6,689 bases of DNA from Candidatus Pacearchaeota archaeon UBA92 (lineage in GTDB: Archaea; Nanobdellota; Nanobdellia; Pacearchaeales; GW2011-AR1). The stretch spans positions 37,226 through 43,914 of the forward strand of contig DANJ01000018.1 of the NCBI GenBank assembly GCA_002497285.1. The letters run 5' to 3'. Of this stretch, positions 1 to 4,557 are shown piece by piece (position 1 is the stretch's first letter; every line of letters starts with the position of its first letter). The translations under genes were made by a program, and so were the position numbers. Under the pieces are notes generated by a model. That model made no database searches. It saw nothing but the letters and a program-made list of their open reading frames with translations, and was not told where the DNA came from.

Positions 1-33
1 GAAGAACCTGCTGAAACAGAAGAACCAGAGTAA
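1..33 (+). CDS. 3' end of an unidentified gene (Glu/Pro-rich tail)
   Basis: Reading from the first base, the frame gives EEPAETEEPE and then TAA at 31-33. The acidic Glu/Pro repeat is a low-complexity tail of the kind found at the C-terminus of several archaeal proteins, so it does not identify the product. A T-rich tract just after the stop fits termination of a + strand transcript here. Only ten codons are visible, so the reading frame is likely but not proven. Confidence 0.5.
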   Translation, partial: EEPAETEEPE

Positions 34-65
34 TAAAAGAAAAATTTTTAATTTTTTATATTTTT
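34..65. terminator. Bidirectional poly-T terminator region
   Basis: On the + strand there are T runs at 45-49, 52-57 and 61-65, just after the stop of the left-edge gene. On the - strand the A-rich stretch 35-44 reads as T5-C-T4, just past the stop of the acylphosphatase-like gene at 56. Archaeal transcription commonly terminates in T-runs without a hairpin, so this short convergent junction plausibly ends both transcripts. No stable stem was seen. Confidence 0.5.
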
Positions 66-331
66 AATATCTTAAATTCGCCAAAACCCTGGTAACTACC
101 TTCTCTTTCCTCAACATTTCTTATCATTGAATGCTTAGTTCCTCTCCTACACAATGCACTCATTTTATCAACCGAATCTGCATCTCCTTCAATAAATATT
201 TCTATCCTTCTATCATCAAGAGTCCTGACAAAGCCCTTAATCTTCAAATTATCTGCATTTTCTTTAATAAAAGCATGAAATAATACAGGTTGTAAACTTC
301 CTGTAATAAAGAACCTTCGAGATTTTTTCAT
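56..331 (-). CDS. Acylphosphatase-like protein, active site degenerate
   Basis: This 91-residue protein has the length and layout of the acylphosphatase fold. The phosphate loop aligns at residues 11-19 (GSLQPVLFH), where the family has G-x-V-Q-G-V-x-F-R. The second motif is at 33-37 (GFVRT), where the family has G-[WF]-V-[RK]-N. Active acylphosphatases hydrolyse carboxyl-phosphate bonds using an Arg after the Phe and an Asn after V-R. Here those positions are His19 and Thr37, and the loop glycine is Pro15. The fold assignment is good but catalysis is doubtful; it may be a binding or regulatory relative. The start codon overlaps the stop of the upstream DUF362 gene as ATGA, so the two are almost certainly co-transcribed and translationally coupled. 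No signal peptide is visible, so it is probably cytoplasmic. Confidence 0.8.
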   Translation of the reverse strand: MKKSRRFFITGSLQPVLFHAFIKENADNLKIKGFVRTLDDRRIEIFIEGDADSVDKMSALCRRGTKHSMIRNVEEREGSYQGFGEFKILKI

Positions 332-1098
332 AATTCTTCTAATTCATCTACCTTTTTATCCTTATCTTTCTCGTGGAAACCCTCATCAACCAATTTTAAA
401 TGGCCTATCTGTTTCCAATCGTGTTTTAGAGCCTTTGCAGCCTGTTTATCCATCTCCAATGGCTGTCCTGCTAATATCCCTCCTTTACTCGATGCATCAA
501 TTATACTAAATTCAGGCATTTTACATTTTAAAATATCATGAATTGCATATTTCATGGGCCATTTTCTTATCTTGTTCTTATTAGATGAGAAAAATCCAGT
601 ATATTTTGAAGAAGGAAAAGCGCCAATCATATTACTCAAGGAGCCAGCCATCTCAAGTTCATTATCTTCCCTAAGAAATGGCAAAGAGATGACAAAACTT
701 TCCTTAAGTATTTTAGGATAATATATATCACTAAATCTCAAAAAATCATCTCTTTCAATAACTTCTGTTTCAGAATGGTTTAAGTCAATCAAACCAACGC
801 CATATTTCTCCGAAAGCTCCCTATACCCAAATTTGTCAAAGATATTTTCTGTATCTGCCCCGTCACATCCTTCAGCTATAAATATTTCAGTCCCGGGATT
901 TTTATTCTCCGCACAAAACTTCAGTATCTGCTCAACAAATTCAGCCTTTGTGCTCTTTTCCTTCTCCCCTTCAATCAGGCTTGGTTTTAGCACAATCTTG
1001 TCGTGCTTCTTTAACTCCTTGTCAAACTTTATCAGATTAAGCAGCTTGGGAATAGTCTCCCCATAAGACGAAAACTTGATTGCAACCCCCTTTACCAT
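328..1098 (-). CDS. DUF362 family protein
   Basis: The 256-residue protein matches the DUF362 family. Recognisable landmarks are KIVLKPSL at 34-41 (usually K-P-N; here Ser40 replaces Asn), AEG at 75-77 after a beta-strand, FGYRELSEKYGV at 90-101, DLN at 105-107, the signature-like LSNMIG at 154-159 (usually LKNxxG), and IIDA at 199-202. Many relatives carry a C-terminal 4Fe-4S ferredoxin domain. This one has none and ends in a charged Lys/Asp/Glu tail (about 243-256). Family function is not established, so none is assigned. The ATG at 1098 is supported by a TATA hexamer centred about 25 nt upstream, consistent with a leaderless mRNA. It is the first gene of a two-gene unit with the acylphosphatase-like ORF, whose start overlaps its TGA. 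Confidence 0.85.
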   Translation of the reverse strand: MVKGVAIKFSSYGETIPKLLNLIKFDKELKKHDKIVLKPSLIEGEKEKSTKAEFVEQILKFCAENKNPGTEIFIAEGCDGADTENIFDKFGYRELSEKYGVGLIDLNHSETEVIERDDFLRFSDIYYPKILKESFVISLPFLREDNELEMAGSLSNMIGAFPSSKYTGFFSSNKNKIRKWPMKYAIHDILKCKMPEFSIIDASSKGGILAGQPLEMDKQAAKALKHDWKQIGHLKLVDEGFHEKDKDKKVDELEEL

Positions 1099-1118
1099 CC
1101 CTTTCCAGGTAATACTGG

Positions 1119-1128
1119 CTTTTTAATA
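1119..1128 (-). promoter_or_regulatory. TATA box for the DUF362/acylphosphatase-like operon
   Basis: On the - strand the sequence reads ATTAAAAAGC, with the TTAAAA core at 1121-1126 centred 25.5 nt from the ATG at 1098. This is the distance expected when transcription starts at the start codon (leaderless). It is supported by the same spacing at six other starts in the window. Confidence 0.55.
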
Positions 1129-1160
1129 ATTATTGTGCTGGAAAAATGATATCTTAAAGA

Positions 1161-1188
1161 TAAATAAAAAAGAAAAATAAAAAAATTA
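1161..1188 (-). terminator. Poly-T terminator of the membrane-anchored protein gene
   Basis: Just downstream of the stop at 1196, the - strand carries three consecutive T runs (7, 5 and 6 T) separated by single other bases, with no stem before them. This is a typical archaeal intrinsic terminator. It separates this gene from the DUF362 operon, which then has its own promoter. Confidence 0.65.
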
Positions 1189-1195
1189 AGGTTTA

Positions 1196-1639
1196 CTAAT
1201 ACAGATAACCTATCCAGTATTCCTTATTTTGAACATTTATAGAATCCAGCGATTTCGGAGATTTAACTAAAAAAGCATTTGATTCCAAAGTTACTTTTTT
1301 TTCAGGAACATCTATAGCTTTTATTCTAATTTCCATATATCGAACATCGCATATATCTCCTGCTCTTTTTTCCATGCAGACCACTGCCCACGTATTTTCC
1401 TTCCACATCTCTATATCTACATAACTCATGTTTGTACTAACATCATGTATAAACCTGTTAGCTCTAAACGCCTGCTCATCTACTGGAGAATAATCTATAG
1501 GAGCTTTAGCGTTGGTTCTAGGAGGTCCAAGCAAAGTATCATTTGCCATTAAGCTCACAGTAGCAATAGAAGCTATAATCGCAACAATTACAGAAACAAT
1601 AACCGTTGTAAAGATTCTACTCCTCTCTCGTCTTTCCAT
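1196..1639 (-). CDS. Membrane-anchored protein of unknown function
   Basis: I do not recognise this 147-residue protein. A basic N-terminus (MERRERSR) is followed by one hydrophobic helix at about residues 9-31, then a soluble domain of about 115 residues rich in alternating strand-like segments. This fits a signal-anchor topology with the domain outside the cell. Two cysteines (88 and 97) could form a disulfide. The start is set at 1639 because AGGAGGTG lies 5 nt before that ATG; the in-frame ATG at 1657 is part of the same Shine-Dalgarno region and would add only MKGGVN. This is the only gene here with a near-perfect Shine-Dalgarno and a real 5' leader, so it is probably expressed and controlled differently from its leaderless neighbours. 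A T-rich terminator follows it. Confidence 0.75.
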   Translation of the reverse strand: MERRERSRIFTTVIVSVIVAIIASIATVSLMANDTLLGPPRTNAKAPIDYSPVDEQAFRANRFIHDVSTNMSYVDIEMWKENTWAVVCMEKRAGDICDVRYMEIRIKAIDVPEKKVTLESNAFLVKSPKSLDSINVQNKEYWIGYLY

Positions 1640-1643
1640 ATTT

Positions 1644-1651
1644 ACACCTCC
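1644..1651 (-). promoter_or_regulatory. Strong Shine-Dalgarno deciding the start at 1639
   Basis: The - strand reads AGGAGGTG and then TAAAT before the ATG at 1639. The motif matches the complement of the 16S rRNA 3' end at its core and has ideal spacing. It argues against the upstream ATG at 1657, which would sit inside or directly before the ribosome-binding site. Confidence 0.8.
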
Positions 1652-1662
1652 TTTCACTCAAC

Positions 1663-1679
1663 TCTATTCATCGAATAGA
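1663..1679. promoter_or_regulatory. Perfect inverted repeat, possible operator
   Basis: TCTATTC-ATC-GAATAGA is a perfect 7-3-7 palindrome. It lies between the TATA-like tract at about 1700-1711 and the Shine-Dalgarno of the membrane-anchored gene. With a start site about 25 nt from the TATA centre (near 1680), the repeat would cover roughly +1 to +17. That is a common position for a repressor site, but a short RNA hairpin in the leader is also possible. Confidence 0.4.
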
Positions 1680-1699
1680 TTAAAAATCAAATGAACTTT

Positions 1700-1711
1700 T
1701 GTATATATATC
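1700..1711 (-). promoter_or_regulatory. TATA-like promoter of the membrane-anchored protein gene
   Basis: An alternating AT tract (GATATATATAC on the - strand) is centred about 66 nt upstream of the ATG at 1639. This predicts a start near 1680 and a leader of about 40 nt holding the inverted repeat and the Shine-Dalgarno. Confidence 0.45.
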
Positions 1712-1728
1712 TATATTCCAAATAGAAG

Positions 1729-2343
1729 TTATAATTCCCCAGCGTCTTCTCTTCTGTCTACCTCGTTATTAACGATAGCAACCGTCTGCGAAGCAAAATA
1801 AGTTTTCTTTCCAATTGAAACAGGAGTGCACATCCCCTTCAGTCTTTTTAATTCCTTTGTAGGAAGTCCCAAGTGATCTCCAAGAATAAATACAGGGTTC
1901 TTTCCTATTTTTACCTTTCTTATATCCTTGCCCTTTTCATCGAGAATATACAAGTTTCTTCCCTCTTTGTCAAGCTCTTTCACTATTTCAAGAAAACCTT
2001 TTTTTTCAATCCAGTATCCTGGAAAAGCTTCATGCTTAACCCCTTTCCTGTATTTGTATAAGAGCTTCTTCAAAACCCATCCGACATCCTTCTTGCTCAA
2101 GTATATTTTATCAACTCCGGTAGTGCCTTCTGTATTTGGCATCAATTCCAAATGTTTTGGAGGGTCAGGAGGTCCTGCAAAGCATAGGTGCAGTTTTACA
2201 TCATTTCTAAAATTATGGCTCAAGAAGAAAGAGGCAATCACAGTGTGTATTGCAATATCAATTCTTCCCGACCTCATAAGATCATCGCTGATATAATTTC
2301 CGGACGTTGGTGCAGTTCTCGAATAATAAATAAACTCTCTCAC
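1729..2343 (-). CDS. trmY: tRNA (pseudouridine(54)-N(1))-methyltransferase TrmY
   Basis: TrmY is a SPOUT-class enzyme that uses S-adenosylmethionine to methylate N1 of pseudouridine 54 in the T-arm of archaeal tRNAs. The 204-residue length is typical. Matches include the MREFI start, SGRIDI (25-30), FFLSHNFRNDV (39-49), AGPPDPP (56-62), and the SAM-binding knot region NPVFILGDHLGL (149-160). The C-terminal knot segment at 176-195 carries TVAIVNNEVD. I recall the same landmarks from the Methanocaldococcus enzyme. The start is GTG at 2343: an in-frame TGA lies seven codons upstream, and a TTTAAA box is centred 24.5 nt upstream, so a leaderless GTG start fits. Its substrate pseudouridine is normally made by Pus10, which is not in this window; Cbf5 is encoded nearby. 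Confidence 0.93.
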   Translation of the reverse strand: MREFIYYSRTAPTSGNYISDDLMRSGRIDIAIHTVIASFFLSHNFRNDVKLHLCFAGPPDPPKHLELMPNTEGTTGVDKIYLSKKDVGWVLKKLLYKYRKGVKHEAFPGYWIEKKGFLEIVKELDKEGRNLYILDEKGKDIRKVKIGKNPVFILGDHLGLPTKELKRLKGMCTPVSIGKKTYFASQTVAIVNNEVDRREDAGEL

Positions 2344-2362
2344 TCCAATTCTTATAAATCAG

Positions 2363-2372
2363 GCTTTAAATT
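2363..2372 (-). promoter_or_regulatory. TATA box of trmY
   Basis: TTTAAA at 2365-2370 (AATTTAAAGC on the - strand) is centred 24.5 nt before the GTG at 2343, giving a leaderless transcript. It lies back to back with the + strand box at 2391-2400. Confidence 0.6.
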
Positions 2373-2390
2373 TCTTCGCCCTAAGAAAGG

Positions 2391-2400
2391 TATTTAAATT
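2391..2400 (+). promoter_or_regulatory. TATA box of the small membrane protein gene
   Basis: TATTTAAATT has its TTTAAA core at 2393-2398, centred 24.5 nt before the ATG at 2420. The match in spacing to the other leaderless genes is the main reason to choose ATG 2420 over the in-frame GTG at 2405. Confidence 0.6.
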
Positions 2401-2419
2401 AAAAGTGACACCTAAGCGG

Positions 2420-2602
2420 ATGAATAAAAGGGCCCTTTCAGCTTTGCAAATAATCATAGGCATTGTCGTGATAGCGATTTCTATAATGAACATGATTTCA
2501 TTTTCTCCCGCCAATTTTTCAATATCTTCAAGCTATGATTTGCCCATCCTTCTGATAGGTATTTCGATATTGATGACAGGTATATATTCTAAGAAGAAAT
2601 AG
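2420..2602 (+). CDS. Small two-helix membrane protein, unknown function
   Basis: This 60-residue protein has two hydrophobic segments, at about 7-27 and 41-56, separated by a polar Ser/Asn-rich loop. It has basic residues at both ends (MNKR and a terminal KKK), so both termini should face the cytoplasm. No family was recognised. The ATG at 2420 is preferred to GTG 2405 because only the ATG has a TATA hexamer at the leaderless distance. It lies between two - strand genes; its TAG ends at 2602, and the stop of cbf5 begins at 2603, so the convergent genes abut with no spacer. The dedicated promoter and convincing membrane topology argue that it is real rather than a shadow ORF, though similarity evidence is lacking. 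Confidence 0.62.
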   Translation: MNKRALSALQIIIGIVVIAISIMNMISFSPANFSISSSYDLPILLIGISILMTGIYSKKK

Positions 2603-3421
2603 TTAATTGAACACGAATTCAGCCCTTGCTATGATCTCTCCTTCATTGACTTTCTTATAAGCCCCGATGAACTTTTCACCGCAAAATATCGCAAACTTTT
2701 CGTCTTTAACATTAGCTTCGCCCTTGTGTAGAGGTTTTCCAGTCAGCAGGCCCTTGAGCTGCCTTTCTTCGACATCCACAACAGGCAATACTTTTTTTAT
2801 CATCTCTTCTGCAGGAATTATGATTTTTCTCAATTCACCCTCATCACCGTTTTTCCAGGCTTTAACCGCCTTTTCAAATTCATATAAATTTACGATATTT
2901 TCCTCCGAAAATAAGCCCGCTCTAATCCTTCTCAATTCAAGCATATGCGCCCCGCCAATTCTTTCTCCAAGATCGTGAATTAATTTTCTTATATAAGTTC
3001 CAGCTTGAACTTCAGATATGAACAAATAATCTTTTCCATCTCTTTCAATTATTTCAAACCTTTTTATTTCTCTTTCCCTTTCAGCTCTTTTAACCCTGCT
3101 TCTTACAGGAGGCATCTGGATAATCTTTCCAAGAAATTTTTCCATTTCATCATTAAGCTTGTCATCATTAACATCTTCGTGTAGCCTCATTATTCCGACA
3201 TAAGTTTTATCTCTATGCATAAAATATTCATTTAGCCTGCATGCCCGATTAAGAGCGATAGGCAGTATTCCTGTAACCATAGGATCCAGCGTGCCAAGAT
3301 GGCTTGTTTTCTTCAAGCCAAGCATATTTTTCACGATCTGTCCGGTGACAAAGCTTGTAGGCCCAGTTGGCTTGTCTATGTTGATGAAGCCGAATTCAAG
3401 CAGTTCTTTAATAGTTTTCAT
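2603..3421 (-). CDS. cbf5: Cbf5/TruB-type RNA pseudouridine synthase with PUA domain
   Basis: Archaeal Cbf5 is the catalytic subunit of H/ACA ribonucleoproteins (with Nop10, Gar1 and L7Ae). It converts uridine to pseudouridine in rRNA and can form pseudouridine 55 in tRNA. Visible motifs are INIDKPTGPTS (13-23), the catalytic loop HLGTLDPMVTGILP (41-54) with nucleophile Asp46, KTYVGIMRLH (72-81), PPVRSRVKR (104-112), EVQAGTYIRKLIHDLG (137-152), LRRIRAG (163-169), and a C-terminal PUA domain (about 214-272). At 272 residues it is shorter than usual archaeal Cbf5 (about 330). The N-terminal extension is missing, and an in-frame TGA four codons before the ATG shows it cannot be restored by moving the start. 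The first 28 codons are repeated at 4416-4498. The start is supported by a TATA box 25.5 nt upstream. Confidence 0.95.
   Translation of the reverse strand: MKTIKELLEFGFINIDKPTGPTSFVTGQIVKNMLGLKKTSHLGTLDPMVTGILPIALNRACRLNEYFMHRDKTYVGIMRLHEDVNDDKLNDEMEKFLGKIIQMPPVRSRVKRAEREREIKRFEIIERDGKDYLFISEVQAGTYIRKLIHDLGERIGGAHMLELRRIRAGLFSEENIVNLYEFEKAVKAWKNGDEGELRKIIIPAEEMIKKVLPVVDVEERQLKGLLTGKPLHKGEANVKDEKFAIFCGEKFIGAYKKVNEGEIIARAEFVFN
3339..3421 (-). repeat. Direct repeat copy A: 5' end of intact cbf5
   Basis: This 83-bp segment is the first 27-28 codons of cbf5. It aligns without gaps to 4416-4498 at 76 of 83 positions by my count. The 55 bp nearest the start codon (3367-3421) are identical, and all seven mismatches lie in the distal 28 bp. 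The similarity stops at the ATG. Confidence 0.9.
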
Positions 3422-3441
3422 GCCTAATTTTCATTAAGAAA

Positions 3442-3451
3442 GCTTTTAACC
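3442..3451. promoter_or_regulatory. Shared bidirectional TATA box (cbf5 and epimerase)
   Basis: TTTTAA at 3444-3449 is centred at 3446.5, exactly midway between the ATG of cbf5 (A at 3421, -) and that of the epimerase (A at 3472, +). Each start is 25.5 nt from the centre, and the hexamer reads TTTTAA on one strand and TTAAAA on the other. One box could therefore drive two leaderless divergent transcripts. No other TATA-like sequence lies at a suitable distance in this 50-bp gap. Confidence 0.55.
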
Positions 3452-3471
3452 TTTATCATAGGTATAATTGC

Positions 3472-4413
3472 ATGTTTAATGTAAAAAAAGAAAGATTCGG
3501 GAAATTCGTGAAATTTAAACTGATTAATTCAGAAACAAGGGAGTTTGTCTCAATAATTCCTTCATTCGGAGCAAATGTAAATGAAATCGTTCTGAAGAAA
3601 TGCCAGTTAATTTCAATACTCGACGGCGATAAAACTCCTTCAGATATGCTTAATAATGAGTGGTTTAAAGGAGCAAAACTTTCTCCATTCCCCAACAGAA
3701 TTGAAAATGGGAGATATTTATTTGGAAATAAAATTTTTCGGCTTCCGATAAACGTTGCAAGTGAAAACAATGCAATTCATGGTTTTTTATATAATAAAGT
3801 TTTTACCTTAAAAGATTTATTCGAATCAAAAGAAAAGGCTTCAATAGTTCTTGAATATAAATATAACGAAGAAGAAAATGGGTTTCCATTCAGATTCATC
3901 TTGACTATAGCTTACACACTAAATTCTAAGGGGCTGAAAGTCGAGACTGAAATATTAAACATTGGCGATAAAAAGATGCCTATTGCTGACGGATGGCATC
4001 CCCATTTTACTTTCAACGAGCAAGTTGATGATTTGTATTTGCAAATGCCTACCGTAGAAAAAATAATTGTTAATGAAAGAATGATCCCAACAGGGAAAAC
4101 AGAAGAATTTGAAAATTTTTCTCAAAAATCAATAATTAGCAAAACGAAATTTGATACCGGATTCAAAATAAAAACAACAGGGATGGTAAAAACATCGCTA
4201 TTCTCAAAGAAGAAAAATGCAACAATCGTTTTATGGCAGGAAGCAGAAAAAAACAAATATAATCATCTGCAGGTATTTATACCCCCTTCGAGAAAATCTA
4301 TCGCAATAGAACCAATGACATCAAACACTAATGCCTTCAACAATAAAGACGGGCTCATTATTCTTAAGCCAAACGAAGCATTTAGCGCATCATATAGCGT
4401 AGGTTTAGAATAA
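3472..4413 (+). CDS. Aldose 1-epimerase (GalM-like mutarotase)
   Basis: Aldose 1-epimerases interconvert alpha and beta anomers of free hexoses (or, in some relatives, hexose phosphates) in the cytoplasm. The 313-residue protein shows the family motifs in order: SPFPNRIENGRY at 71-82 with the substrate-binding Arg76, NAIHG at 100-104 with His103, DGWHPHF at 173-179 (family G-x-H-P-Y-F, catalytic His176) and AIEPMTSNTNAFNN at 278-291 with the catalytic Glu280. The ATG at 3472 has a TATA box 25.5 nt upstream and no useful Shine-Dalgarno, so it is probably leaderless. The gene is bracketed by two copies of the cbf5 5' end in the same orientation, which suggests it entered, or was moved, as a unit between cbf5 and the prenyl transferase gene. 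The specific sugar cannot be read from the sequence. Confidence 0.9.
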   Translation: MFNVKKERFGKFVKFKLINSETREFVSIIPSFGANVNEIVLKKCQLISILDGDKTPSDMLNNEWFKGAKLSPFPNRIENGRYLFGNKIFRLPINVASENNAIHGFLYNKVFTLKDLFESKEKASIVLEYKYNEEENGFPFRFILTIAYTLNSKGLKVETEILNIGDKKMPIADGWHPHFTFNEQVDDLYLQMPTVEKIIVNERMIPTGKTEEFENFSQKSIISKTKFDTGFKIKTTGMVKTSLFSKKKNATIVLWQEAEKNKYNHLQVFIPPSRKSIAIEPMTSNTNAFNNKDGLIILKPNEAFSASYSVGLE

Positions 4414-4415
4414 TT

Positions 4416-4498
4416 TGTCCGTCAACAAAGCTTGTCAGGCCACTTGGCTTGTCTATGTTGATGAAGCCGAATTCAAGCAGTTCTTTAATAGTTTTCAT
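4416..4498 (-). pseudogene. Orphan 5' fragment of a second cbf5 (direct repeat copy B)
   Basis: Read on the - strand from ATG 4498, this translates as MKTIKELLEFGFINIDKP followed by SGLTSFVDGQ, a near copy of the first 28 residues of the intact cbf5. The frame continues only ten more codons, to a TAA at 4382-4384, running into the end of the epimerase gene, so no catalytic Asp or PUA domain remains. Substitutions relative to the intact copy are Thr19 to Ser, Pro21 to Leu and Thr26 to Asp. K-P-S-G-x-T-S is the common form in the TruB family, so this looks like the remnant of a once functional, diverged homologue rather than a decayed copy. The adjacent AT-rich spacer could still provide a promoter. 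It is best read as a scar of recombination or insertion next to the epimerase gene. Confidence 0.85.
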
Positions 4499-4525
4499 AA
4501 ATAAAGTTAAAATAAAAAGTATAAA

Positions 4526-4537
4526 AATTTATATAAA
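4526..4537 (+). promoter_or_regulatory. TATA box of the prenyl transferase gene
   Basis: TTTATATAAA at 4528-4537 is centred about 25 nt before the ATG at 4558, as at the other leaderless starts. The neighbouring TATAAAAATT (4520-4529) reads on the - strand as a TATA-like box about 26 nt from the start of the cbf5 fragment, so this spacer may once have served a divergent cbf5 as well. Confidence 0.6.
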
Positions 4538-4557
4538 CTCTCCAATTAAACAATTTT

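Noticed and set aside
1097..1118. CCAG...CTGG mini-hairpin upstream of the DUF362 gene
   Set aside because: Only four base pairs, overlapping the expected leaderless start; easily due to chance.
1640..1657. ATG at 1657 as the start of the membrane-anchored protein
   Set aside because: The codons from 1657 encode the Shine-Dalgarno itself (ATGAAAGGAGGTGTAAAT); the ATG at 1639 has ideal spacing to it.
1928..2296. Long + strand open frame opposite trmY
   Set aside because: It lies antisense to a well-supported TrmY with all its motifs; low-complexity Ser/Phe/Pro composition is typical of the shadow of a Lys/Glu-rich gene.
2405..2419. GTG at 2405 as the start of the small membrane protein
   Set aside because: The TATA box at 2391-2400 predicts a start near 2420, where an in-frame ATG lies; the GTG would be upstream of the transcript start.
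4382..4498. A 38-residue functional microprotein from the cbf5 fragment
   Set aside because: It has no catalytic loop or PUA domain, and its last ten codons are read from the reverse strand of the epimerase gene end; a truncated remnant is simpler.
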